Assembly: GCF_030546645.1 (NCBI RefSeq)
Contig: NZ_JAUOTO010000004.1
Location: forward strand, 1-64,000
DNA from: Flavitalea plasmicola
GTDB taxonomy: Bacteria > Bacteroidota > Bacteroidia > Chitinophagales > Chitinophagaceae
DNA: 64,000 nucleotides
Reading direction: 5' to 3'
Shown here: piece after piece, positions 24,932 through 33,299 of the stretch
How the letters are laid out: the number at the start of each line of letters is the position of its first letter
Numbering within the stretch: position 1 is the stretch's first letter
The notes under the pieces: model-generated
Seen by the model: the letters and a program-made list of their open reading frames with translations, nothing else
The model's database searches: none
Told to the model about the DNA's origin: nothing
Program-made: the position numbers and the translations under genes

Positions 24932-26080
24932 ATGAAGAAAGGAATTTGGATAGCGTTGGCGCTGGCTCCCCTGTTGAGCCGGGCCCAGGATCCTGCATGC
25001 AGGATCACGGTGAATTTAACCGGTTTGAAGGCACCTGCACGGGCCTACCTGGTGAAAGAGTTTGGAATGAACGTTCAGCAGACGCTGGACTCGGCCCGCA
25101 TGAAGGAAGGGAAGCTCTTTTTAACAGGAAAGGTGACAGATATGCCCCAGAAGGCGGAGATCGTGGTGGATCATACCGGACAGGGGCTGGCGAACCTGGG
25201 TAGAAAAGCGGATGTGCTGGTGGTATACCTTGAGAAGGGACGGTTGTCGGTGAGCGGGAGAGATTCGGTGAAGTATGCAACTGTTATGGGCTCCCGGCTC
25301 AATATAGCATATGCACGGTATCGAGCGGCTGTGCTTGAGGGGCCTCAAAAGATGATGGACGAGCTCGATGCTGCCTATGTAGTGGCTGCGGGGAGCCCGA
25401 AAAAAGATACTGCCATTGTGGTTGCCATCATGAACAAGGCAAGACGTGTATTAGAACAGCTGGATTCCTTAAAGTATGTCTATATCCATGGACATCCGGA
25501 TTCCTATTTCAGCCTGGAGGCATTGGAGGAAGTGGCGGGTGAGGATATCGATCCGGGTAATATAGAGCCGTTGTTCAACGGATTGTCCGAAAGGCTCCGT
25601 AGCACCAAAGCCGGGGTGGCTTTTGAAAGAAGGATCCATGAGCAAAGCGTTACTTCCATCGGAGCGATGGCGCCGGATTTTGTGCAGAACGATACGGATG
25701 GAAGGCCGGTGAAATTGTCCGACTTCAGGGGAAAGTATGTGCTTGTGGATTTCTGGGCATCCTGGTGCGGCCCCTGTCGCGGGGAAAATCCCAATGTGGT
25801 CAAGGCTTATAATAAATACAGGGAGCGGAATTTCACTGTCCTGGGCGTTTCGCTGGATGGTAAGAAAGCCGCCTGGCTGGCTGCTATCAAAGCGGACAGT
25901 CTGACCTGGACGCAGGTGTCGGATCTACGGGCCTGGGAGAATGCTGCCGCCAGCCAGTATGGCATTAAGGCTATCCCTCAGAATTTCCTGATCGACCCTG
26001 CGGGGAAGATCATTGCCAGGAACCTTCGGGGAAGGGAGCTGGAAGAGAAGCTGGAGAAGCTGCTGGCATCAGGCAGCTAG
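24932..26080 (+). CDS. TlpA-like thioredoxin-fold protein with DUF4369-like N domain
   Basis: A 382-residue exported thiol-disulfide oxidoreductase. The signal peptide (GIWIALALAPLLSRAQ) leads into a beta-rich DUF4369-like domain (about 20-130), a helical linker, and a C-terminal thioredoxin domain from about 245. The active site is FWASWCGPCRGENPN, and the cis-proline lies in KAIPQNFLIDPAG. It follows susD by 10 bp, so it is the last gene of the sigma-fecR-susC-susD unit. A role in reducing or repairing thiols of the imported ligand or the receptor is inferred only. Confidence 0.9.
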   Translation: MKKGIWIALALAPLLSRAQDPACRITVNLTGLKAPARAYLVKEFGMNVQQTLDSARMKEGKLFLTGKVTDMPQKAEIVVDHTGQGLANLGRKADVLVVYLEKGRLSVSGRDSVKYATVMGSRLNIAYARYRAAVLEGPQKMMDELDAAYVVAAGSPKKDTAIVVAIMNKARRVLEQLDSLKYVYIHGHPDSYFSLEALEEVAGEDIDPGNIEPLFNGLSERLRSTKAGVAFERRIHEQSVTSIGAMAPDFVQNDTDGRPVKLSDFRGKYVLVDFWASWCGPCRGENPNVVKAYNKYRERNFTVLGVSLDGKKAAWLAAIKADSLTWTQVSDLRAWENAAASQYGIKAIPQNFLIDPAGKIIARNLRGRELEEKLEKLLASGS

Positions 26081-26104
26081 TCTTGTATCCTCCGATGAAA
26101 AGGG

Positions 26105-26143
26105 ACAAAAAACCTGGTAAGAGGGGAAACCTCTTTTACCAGG
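26105..26143 (-). terminator. Terminator of the efflux cluster
   Basis: ACCTGGTAA-GAGG pairs with CCTC-TT-TTACCAGGT. Read on the minus strand, the stem is followed by six T residues. The tolC stop codon (26136-26138) lies within the stem. On the + strand the same hairpin closes the TlpA-like gene, which stops 31 bp before it. It is the clear end of the minus-strand exporter cluster. Confidence 0.85.
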
Positions 26144-27596
26144 TAAGCTTCCCCTGGTAGTAATCCAGCACTTTGGTGCGGAATATGTACGTGTATTTTG
26201 CAGCCGACAGGTTGACATTGGCTGCATCTGTTCGGTTCTTCGCCAGTATATATACATCTGAATTGATGACGCCTTCGGTAAAGCGGATCTCCGTGGTGCG
26301 GAAAGATTCTGCGTAGGCTGCCGCCTGATCCATATAGGACTTATACTGTTTGTAGGCTGCGATCATATTCTGATAAGCTGTCTCCACATTCTGCTGAAGG
26401 ACGAGACGGGTGTTCTCGGAAAGCAGCTGTTGATTTCTCAGGTTGATCCTTGCCTGTTTTACCCTGTTGCGTACCTGGAGGTAATTGAGGATGGGGATAT
26501 TCAGCTGCAGGCCGAACTGTGTGTATTTATTGTTCCTGAACTGGTCGCCGAAGGGGATCATATGGTCTGCGAAGTTCTGGTTCTTTGCTATGACATCGTA
26601 ATTGGTGCCACCTACGGTGACAAATTGGTTGGTGACGTCATTGGATATGCTGGTGGGGATCTTCGTCGTTGCCTGATTGGAATAGGAAGTATTGATGCTG
26701 CCGAAGAAAGACAAGTTGGGGTAATAAGCGCCTTTCGCTGCCAGCACTGCTTTCTGGTACGCGTTGACCCTCAGCTCGGCTGCGCGGATGGAGGGCATGG
26801 TCTGCAAGGACCTGCCATACACGCTGTCAGGGTTGTCGTTGTATTCGGATACATTGAGTGTAAAAGCATTGGGATCGTATTCGACATCGCGCTTGTAAGG
26901 GACATTCAGCAGATTGAAGAGATTGATCTTGGCTGCCTCGAGGTTGTTGGTAGCGGTGGCGATATTCGCCAGGTCGCCAGCATACTGGCCTTTCAGGTCC
27001 GTGAGGTTCGACAGGAGCAGCAGGGCGCCGGATTGGTTGAGGGTGTCCAGTCTGGCCAGCTGTACGGCATCGACGTTGGCCTGTTCCTTTGCTATGGCCA
27101 GCAGGTCGCGGCTGCTGAGGATCTGCAAATAGGCCAGCAGGACGTTGAGCGTGATGTTATTCTTTTGCTGCTGCAAATCCATTTTATTGGCTTCGTAGGC
27201 AAAGCGATATTGCCTGATACCATTCTGGATGACGAAGCCATTGAAAAGGGTTAGATTGGTATTGACCCCATAGTTGCCTGAGTTTACCTGGGTATTGGTG
27301 TATTGATAGGTATAGGGGTTCAGGCTTCGACCGTTGCTGATGGCCTGGCTGGCGGAGCCATTGAGGGTAGGCAGCATATAGTCCCATGCCTGGTTGTAGC
27401 TGACCTTGCCTGACTGCAGCTGGACATCTGCCTGATTGACCAGGAGATTGTGTTTGATGGCAATAGCAACGGCCTGCTGGAGGCTGAGAGAACTACCCAC
27501 CCGATCGGCGGTGTCGGAGCCGAGGGTGGTCTGGGCCTGGGTCCTGGTAAGCGAAAAGAGTACGGCTATGCTTAGAAATAGATGTTTGCAATTCAT
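26136..27596 (-). CDS. TolC-family outer membrane channel
   Basis: A 486-residue outer-membrane efflux protein. A signal peptide (FLSIAVLFSLTRTQAQ) is followed by two repeats of the OEP fold with long alpha-helical stretches (LSLQQAVAIAIKHNLLVNQAD; NNLEAAKINLFNLLN; VKQARINLRNQQLLSENTRL). NLTLFNGFVIQNGIRQ is the usual TolC signature near the first hairpin. It should form the trimeric duct through which the cluster's inner-membrane permeases and adaptor expel substrate. It is the last gene, 12 bp after ATPase 2, and shares that gene's own candidate promoter. Confidence 0.93.
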   Translation of the reverse strand: MNCKHLFLSIAVLFSLTRTQAQTTLGSDTADRVGSSLSLQQAVAIAIKHNLLVNQADVQLQSGKVSYNQAWDYMLPTLNGSASQAISNGRSLNPYTYQYTNTQVNSGNYGVNTNLTLFNGFVIQNGIRQYRFAYEANKMDLQQQKNNITLNVLLAYLQILSSRDLLAIAKEQANVDAVQLARLDTLNQSGALLLLSNLTDLKGQYAGDLANIATATNNLEAAKINLFNLLNVPYKRDVEYDPNAFTLNVSEYNDNPDSVYGRSLQTMPSIRAAELRVNAYQKAVLAAKGAYYPNLSFFGSINTSYSNQATTKIPTSISNDVTNQFVTVGGTNYDVIAKNQNFADHMIPFGDQFRNNKYTQFGLQLNIPILNYLQVRNRVKQARINLRNQQLLSENTRLVLQQNVETAYQNMIAAYKQYKSYMDQAAAYAESFRTTEIRFTEGVINSDVYILAKNRTDAANVNLSAAKYTYIFRTKVLDYYQGKLTW

Positions 27597-27608
27597 GTCT
27601 TGTTCTTA

Positions 27609-28277
27609 TTAGATATTGTTGTCGATCCTGCCGTCCAGGAGGTTGATGATCCTGGAACCGTAGGCTGCATTTTTCTCCGAGTGGGTCACTTGTATGATCG
27701 TTACTCCTTCATTGTTCAATTGTTTGAATAGCTCCATGATCTCTTCGCCTTGTTTGGAGTTGAGGTTGCCGGTGGGTTCATCCGCGAGCAGGAGCTTGGG
27801 TTTGCCGATGAGGGCCCGGGCGATGCCCACCAATTGCTGCTGTCCCCCGGACAGCTGGGTGGGGAAAAGGCCTTTTTTTCCTACGATCTGGAACCTGTCG
27901 AGGATATCGGCTACCATGGCCTGTCTTTCGGAGCTTTTGATGTTCTGATAGATGAGGGGCGTTTCGATGTTCTCATAAACCGTGAGCTCATCAATGAGAT
28001 GGTAGGCCTGGAATACGAACCCGATGTACTGCTTGTATAGCTGGGAGCGTTGTTTTTCTTTCAGTGTATGTACGGCCTGGCTCAGGAAATAATACTCACC
28101 TTCGGAGGCGTCGTCCAGCATGCCGATGACGTTGAGCAGGCTGGATTTACCTGAGCCGGAGGGCCCCATGATGGAGACGAACTCCCCTTCCCTGATCTCC
28201 AGGTTGATGTCCTTCAGAATAAAATTAGGCTTACCGCCTACGTTGACCCATTTTGAAATGCGCTTTAGTTCGATCAT
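27609..28277 (-). CDS. MacB/LolD-type ABC transporter ATPase 2
   Basis: A 222-residue soluble ATP-binding subunit for FtsX-type permeases. Walker A is GPSGSGKSS, the Q-loop region [16 protein letters not shown], the signature LSGGQQQ, Walker [11 protein letters not shown], and the H-loop VTHSEKN. Two positions differ from ATPase 1 (47935): the D-loop reads GNLNS instead of GNLDS, and the segment after the signature is [11 protein letters not shown] where an arginine is normal. The Walker B glutamate is intact, so it is probably active. It is separated from the permease upstream by 155 bp carrying its own promoter-like element. Confidence 0.93.
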   Translation of the reverse strand: MIELKRISKWVNVGGKPNFILKDINLEIREGEFVSIMGPSGSGKSSLLNVIGMLDDASEGEYYFLSQAVHTLKEKQRSQLYKQYIGFVFQAYHLIDELTVYENIETPLIYQNIKSSERQAMVADILDRFQIVGKKGLFPTQLSGGQQQLVGIARALIGKPKLLLADEPTGNLNSKQGEEIMELFKQLNNEGVTIIQVTHSEKNAAYGSRIINLLDGRIDNNI

Positions 28278-28313
28278 TTTGTTTAATTAGTGAGTTAAAC
28301 CGATTAATGTTCT

Positions 28314-28328
28314 TTCAATCATATGCCA
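28314..28328 (-). promoter_or_regulatory. -24/-12-like promoter element upstream of ATPase 2
   Basis: On the minus strand: TGGCATATGATTGAA, 36 bp before the ATPase 2 start codon. It matches the element at 50304-50318 in 11 of 15 positions, including TGGCAT and TTG. It resembles the sigma-54 consensus TGGCAC-N5-TTGC but is one base shorter between the two blocks. Confidence 0.5.
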
Positions 28329-28378
28329 GAATGCTAACTGACTGTAATATAGGTATTTATGCCTAAATGGCCGGGCTA

Positions 28379-28419
28379 ACAGTCCTCTTTCGATACATGG
28401 ACTGTACGATTTCGATACA
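28379..28419 (-). promoter_or_regulatory. Paired direct repeat, putative activator site (copy 2)
   Basis: Two 19-bp copies at a 22-bp period (28379-28397 and 28401-28419), each ending in TTTCGATACA on the + strand and each with an ACWGT block near the start. The same pair occurs upstream of the adaptor gene. The proximal edge of the CGATACA core lies 63 bp from the -24-like block. Probable enhancer for the sigma-54 activator encoded at 50617. Confidence 0.6.
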
Positions 28420-28432
28420 GGTGATTGCCGGG

Positions 28433-30880
28433 TCACTCCGTTCTCAGGCTTTCCACCGGATTGGCATTAGCGGCCCTGATGGTCTGTATGCTGAGGGTTA
28501 GCAGGGCGATCAGCAGCATGGTCAGTCCGCTGAGCGCGTAGGTCCACCAGCTTATCGTCGCCCTGTAAACGAAGCTTTCCATCCATCGATGGGCGCCGTA
28601 CCAGGCGATGGGGACTGCGATGGCGAACGCAATGCAGACCAATTTTACAAAGTCTTTTGATAATAAGGAAACAATTTGTGTCACGGAGGCGCCCAGGACC
28701 TTGCGGACACCTATTTCTTTGGTGCGCAGGCTGGTGGAATAGATGACGAGGCCCAGCAGTCCCAGGCAGCTGATGAAGATGGTGAGACCGGTGGCCCAGC
28801 GCAGGAGGCTGGACATATGTTGTTCGGCGGTATAGAATTTTGCAATGCTCTCATCCAGGAAAGTGTATTCGAAGTCCTCTCCGGGAAAAACTTCTTTATA
28901 TGCCTTTTCTGCGGCGGCAATGGTGGCTTTCCAGCTGGCGCGTCCTGCCGGGCTATTGGGTAGGGCGATGTGGATGCTTTGGTTCAACGCTGCTTTGTTG
29001 AAGACGAAGGCCATGGGCCTGATGGCTTTATGAAAAGATGCCTGGTGAAAATCCTCCATGATGCCAATGATGCGGTCTTTGTTCTTATTCAAGGTCTTGC
29101 CCAGGGCCTGCCGCGGATCTGTAAGGCCCAATATTCCTGCGTAGGTGCGATTGATCACCAGCTGGCGGGCACTATCGGGACAGAGGACGACGTTGTGGCC
29201 AGCCAATAGTTTAAGGCCATACAGGTGCATATAGGCTGTGTCGACAATCATAATCTGCACGTCCGTGCGGATCTCTTTTTTCCCATCCATGTAGGTGATG
29301 ATCTCGGAGTTGACCGAATTTGAAGCGGGCGGGCTTGCGCCCAGGGAGAGCTCGGCGATGCCGGGAATTTTGTGGAGCTTGTTCATCAGCAATGCGCAAT
29401 TCTCCTGCAAATGGGGCGCCGCATAGGGCGTATTGAAGAAAATGATCGCCTCTTTTTTGAATCCCATATCCTTATCCAGGAAGTAATGGATCTGACTGCC
29501 TACGATGAGGGTGCCGATGATAAAGACTTGTGCGATGACGAACTGGAAGGCGGTGAGAGATTGACGGAGGATAGCATTGCGGGTAGAACTCTTACCGGAC
29601 CAGGCCTGGTTTTTCAGTGCTATGACGGGGCTGAAGCGGGACAATACCCGGGCGGGATAAAAGCCGGATAGCAGGCTGACGGTGAGGATCAGGGCTCCGA
29701 GGAACAAGTAGATATGGGGCAGGCTCTTAAGGTTGAAATGGAGGTTTTTCGGAATGAAGTCTGAGAAGAGCTTCATCAGCCAGGGTGTAACGGCCAGGGA
29801 GAGGAGGGTGCTGATCAGGGTGAGAAGGAAGGCTTCGCCGAGGAACTGCAGGACGAGCTGCCGGCGGGAGCTGCCCATGGTCTTGCGGATGCCGATCTCC
29901 TTGGCTCTTTTACCGGCCTGGGCGGTGGCGAGATTGATGAAGTTGATGCTGCCCAGGGTGAGCAGGAAGGCGGCCACTACCAGGAGACCGTATAAGACGG
30001 GTTTGCTGGCCTGCCGCTGTCCGTAGTTGTCATAGGGCCCTGTGAAATGTATATCTGTGAATGGCTGCAGCTTGTGGGCCGCCTTGTTAGCAGTGTCTTT
30101 GGCATCGTCACTGTGTATCTTACGGAGCGTGGCGAGCTGCTGTTCAACCTGGAGGGGAGAGGTCCCTTTTTCCAACCGGACGTAGAATTGGTTGCTGGAG
30201 GTGACGGAGCCCCAGTCGGGGTCGGTCATTCCACTGTTGGCACTGCGTTTTAAAGTGGGGAGCGAGATGAAGACTTTAAAGACGAGGTCCGTATTTTCTT
30301 TTACGTCTTTCACTATACCTGTAACGGTACAGACCAGGGAGTCATCGTAGATGATGGTCTTGCCGATGGCCTGTGAGGGACTGAGGCCGGGAAAATATAT
30401 ATTGGCGCGGTCCTGGCTGAGCACTACATGGTACAGTTGATCAAGGGAAGAGGGTGAGCCTGCCAGCCATTGGTAGTCAGGGAAGACGTCGAAGTAATGA
30501 CTGTCGGCATAGGCGAGATCGTAGACGTGCTTAACAATGACGGGGGCGGCGCCCAATTTGGGAACAGCTGCTTTTGCGCCGATGGCAAAAATGTTGGCGG
30601 AGGCTTCGATCCCGTGCACTTCCTTACGGGCGGCGTCTATAATGGGATAGGGCACACCGGAATTCGGGAAAGTGGAATTGGAGAAGCTCATCATCGTAAC
30701 GACGCGATAGGTATTGTCTTTGTCCTTACGGAATTGTTCGAAGCTAAAATCGTATTGGACGATGAGATAGATGATCAATGCGGCACTGATGCCAATGGAC
30801 AGGCCAAGAACATTGATCAGGGAGGAGACCTTGTTGCGGCGCAGGGTCCGGAAGGCGGTGATCAAATAGTTTATTATCAT
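28433..30880 (-). CDS. Double-FtsX MacB-like ABC permease 8
   Basis: An 815-residue permease, last of eight in the array. A cytosolic helix (NYLITAFRTLRRNK) and first membrane segment (about 20-40) precede a MacB-type periplasmic domain, then three membrane segments, and the arrangement repeats in the second half, so one chain equals a full permease dimer. The two ATPase-coupling motifs are KRAKEIGIRKTMG and LRTKEIGVRKVLG. The C terminus is NPVESLRTE. Substrate unknown. A 155-bp gap with regulatory repeats separates it from ATPase 2. Confidence 0.93.
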   Translation of the reverse strand: MIINYLITAFRTLRRNKVSSLINVLGLSIGISAALIIYLIVQYDFSFEQFRKDKDNTYRVVTMMSFSNSTFPNSGVPYPIIDAARKEVHGIEASANIFAIGAKAAVPKLGAAPVIVKHVYDLAYADSHYFDVFPDYQWLAGSPSSLDQLYHVVLSQDRANIYFPGLSPSQAIGKTIIYDDSLVCTVTGIVKDVKENTDLVFKVFISLPTLKRSANSGMTDPDWGSVTSSNQFYVRLEKGTSPLQVEQQLATLRKIHSDDAKDTANKAAHKLQPFTDIHFTGPYDNYGQRQASKPVLYGLLVVAAFLLTLGSINFINLATAQAGKRAKEIGIRKTMGSSRRQLVLQFLGEAFLLTLISTLLSLAVTPWLMKLFSDFIPKNLHFNLKSLPHIYLFLGALILTVSLLSGFYPARVLSRFSPVIALKNQAWSGKSSTRNAILRQSLTAFQFVIAQVFIIGTLIVGSQIHYFLDKDMGFKKEAIIFFNTPYAAPHLQENCALLMNKLHKIPGIAELSLGASPPASNSVNSEIITYMDGKKEIRTDVQIMIVDTAYMHLYGLKLLAGHNVVLCPDSARQLVINRTYAGILGLTDPRQALGKTLNKNKDRIIGIMEDFHQASFHKAIRPMAFVFNKAALNQSIHIALPNSPAGRASWKATIAAAEKAYKEVFPGEDFEYTFLDESIAKFYTAEQHMSSLLRWATGLTIFISCLGLLGLVIYSTSLRTKEIGVRKVLGASVTQIVSLLSKDFVKLVCIAFAIAVPIAWYGAHRWMESFVYRATISWWTYALSGLTMLLIALLTLSIQTIRAANANPVESLRTE

Positions 30881-30899
30881 GTGACGGCTTGGGTTTTTA

Positions 30900-33245
30900 T
30901 CAGGTGCGCAAGGTTTTGACGGGATTCACCAGCGCCGCCTTCAGGGCCAGCAAGCTGATGACGGACAAGGCGATCAGCAGGAGCACGGATTCGGTGATAA
31001 AAAAGATCCAGACGCTGATGGAGACGCGGTAGGCGAAATTATCCAGCCAGCGGTGCACCAGCCACCAGCTCAGCGGCAGGGCGATGGCCGAGGCAAGGAA
31101 TGTGAGCCGGATAAAGTCTTTCGATACCAGGGAGAGGATATCGGGAACGGTAGCGCCGAGGACTTTACGGATACCGATCTCCCGGGCGCGTCTTTCGATG
31201 TTGAACAGCGTAAGCCCTGTCAGGCCCAGCGTTGCCAGGATGATGGCCAGGATGGTGAAAAAGCCGATGGCATTGCCCAGCAGCTTGTCCTTTGCCGCCA
31301 GCTGCCGGAAGTTGTCATCCAGGAAGCTGATGGCCAGTGGCGCGTCGGGCATGAATTGTTTGCCTGTAGCCTGCAGCCATTCGAGAAATGCGGCGGTATG
31401 ACCGCCCCGGATCCTGATAGCAAGGATATTGCCCTGAGGTGAGTAGCGCAGTATCGCGGGCGCGATCTTTTCGTGGAGGGAATTGAAGTTAAAGTCTTTG
31501 ATCACTCCGATGATGCGTTCGCTGCCATTAAGGGAAGCGCCAATAGGGTTGAAGAGGCCCAGCGCTGCCACGGCGGATTCGTTCAGGATGAGTGAATTGG
31601 TGTCAGTGACCAGGTTTTTAGAAAAGTTCCTTCCGCCTGTGAGGCGAATGCCCATTGTCGTGAGATATGCGTCGTCTACGGGGAAGGTCTGGACTGTCAT
31701 GGCTTCTTTCATGGTAGCGGTGCGGTACATGTTCATCCAGATGCTTTTGCCTGCCGGTGTCCTGTTGCAGAAGCTGGTGCTGACCACCTGTGACTGCTGG
31801 TCGATCAGGCGCCGGAAAGCTTCCTGGTTGGGAAGGTCTTTCAGGTTGTCTACCAGCAATACACCTTCACCCCGGAAGCCTTTATCCTTATGGTTGATGT
31901 ATTGCAGCTGGCTATATACGACGAAGGACGCGAAGACCAGGGCGGCGGCGATGGTGAATTGTACCAGCACGAGGACGTTGCGGACCTTGGGATTGCTCTT
32001 TCCGAGGCTACCCGCCAGTGGTCTCAGGGAGAGGATGGGCTTAAGGGCGGTGAGGTAAAATGCGGGATAGAGGCCTGCGACCAGGCCTACTGCCAGGGAG
32101 AACAGGAGCAGCCATCCATAATGGGCGAGCATCAGGGGGAGGGCGCCTGTCAGAGAGGCGCCGGTGGCATAGTGATAGAGCAAGGCGATGACCCGGATGA
32201 GTCCGCAGGACAGGAGCATGGCCAGCAGGCTGAACAAAAGCGATTCTATGATGATCTGTCCCGCCAGCTGGCGGCGGGAAGCGCCGAAGGTCTTTTTCAC
32301 CCCGAATTCCTTGTTGCGGGTGGAGGAGCGGGCGGTAACCAAGTTGACATAATTGATGATGGCCAGCAATACCAGGAACAGGCCGATGGCGCTGAGCAGC
32401 TTGACCTGGGTGAGGTTGCCGCCCGGGGTAAGTTCCTGTTTGAGGTCGGAGTGAAAATAGATATCCCGGAGCGGCTGGATGATGAATTGCACGTTCATGT
32501 ACGCGTCGGAGGGGCTGATCAGCTTTTTTCTTATCCGGTCCAGCGTGGCTTTTACGCCTGTCAATGAACCGCCTTTATTTAGCTTGACATAATTATAGAC
32601 GGAGGAAGAGGCCCAGACCTGGGGGTAGGCGTCGCGCTGGGCAACGGTCATGGGCAGCAGGACATGGGGGTCGAGGTGCGATCTTTCAAAGTTCTCTTTC
32701 AAAACGGCGACCACTTTGTAAGGCGTATTTTCCTTGCCCACCAGCAGGGTCTTTCCGATGGGGTCTTCATGGCTGAAGAAGCGGCGGGCGTTGGTCTCGG
32801 AGATGATCATTTCTCCGGGGGCCAGCCCTTTTCCGGGGATGGCGCCTGCGACGGTGCCGTAGTCGAAGACCTTGAAAAAGGCAGTGTCGATGTAATAGGG
32901 GTGGATGTCTGTGTAGGCCCTTTCATTGGAGGAGAGCCTTACCGGGACCTCTTCATATGATTTATCGAAAGAAGTGGCATATTGTACGTCCTTACATGCG
33001 CCCTGCAGCAAGTCGCGCAATGGGGCCTGGCTTTTTGCGAAACCGCCCATATTGAAAAAGTCGGTGCCGATGCGGGCGATCTTGTCTGCATCCCGGAACC
33101 CGCTGTCTGTGCTGATCTCTCTCCCGGAGTATACCAATAGAATGAAGGAGGCGGCGATACCTACGGACAGGCCACCCAGGTTGATCAGGGAGAATACGGG
33201 ATATTTCCGGAGATTGCGTAGTGCGGGTTTGAATAGCGTGATCAT
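30900..33245 (-). CDS. Double-FtsX MacB-like ABC permease 7
   Basis: The shortest member (781 residues), with the same two-half plan: N-terminal helix (LFKPALRNLRKYP), membrane segment, periplasmic MacB-like domain, three membrane segments, then again. It differs in the first coupling loop: RNKEFGVKKTFGASRRQL replaces the usual KE(I/V)GIRK(V/I)LGA. The second (RRAREIGIRKVLGA) is standard. If real coupling depends on this loop, its first half may contact the ATPase differently. It lies 19 bp upstream of permease 8. Confidence 0.92.
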   Translation of the reverse strand: MITLFKPALRNLRKYPVFSLINLGGLSVGIAASFILLVYSGREISTDSGFRDADKIARIGTDFFNMGGFAKSQAPLRDLLQGACKDVQYATSFDKSYEEVPVRLSSNERAYTDIHPYYIDTAFFKVFDYGTVAGAIPGKGLAPGEMIISETNARRFFSHEDPIGKTLLVGKENTPYKVVAVLKENFERSHLDPHVLLPMTVAQRDAYPQVWASSSVYNYVKLNKGGSLTGVKATLDRIRKKLISPSDAYMNVQFIIQPLRDIYFHSDLKQELTPGGNLTQVKLLSAIGLFLVLLAIINYVNLVTARSSTRNKEFGVKKTFGASRRQLAGQIIIESLLFSLLAMLLSCGLIRVIALLYHYATGASLTGALPLMLAHYGWLLLFSLAVGLVAGLYPAFYLTALKPILSLRPLAGSLGKSNPKVRNVLVLVQFTIAAALVFASFVVYSQLQYINHKDKGFRGEGVLLVDNLKDLPNQEAFRRLIDQQSQVVSTSFCNRTPAGKSIWMNMYRTATMKEAMTVQTFPVDDAYLTTMGIRLTGGRNFSKNLVTDTNSLILNESAVAALGLFNPIGASLNGSERIIGVIKDFNFNSLHEKIAPAILRYSPQGNILAIRIRGGHTAAFLEWLQATGKQFMPDAPLAISFLDDNFRQLAAKDKLLGNAIGFFTILAIILATLGLTGLTLFNIERRAREIGIRKVLGATVPDILSLVSKDFIRLTFLASAIALPLSWWLVHRWLDNFAYRVSISVWIFFITESVLLLIALSVISLLALKAALVNPVKTLRT

Positions 33246-33299
33246 AATCTTTCCTTTGAATGGTTGTACAGGGCCCGAAGGCCACTGCGGTAAAACTAA

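Noticed and set aside
26430-27254. A 274-codon + strand frame opposite tolC
   Set aside because: Antisense shadow of a clear TolC-family gene; Gly/Asp/Val-rich composition typical of reverse frames in this DNA.
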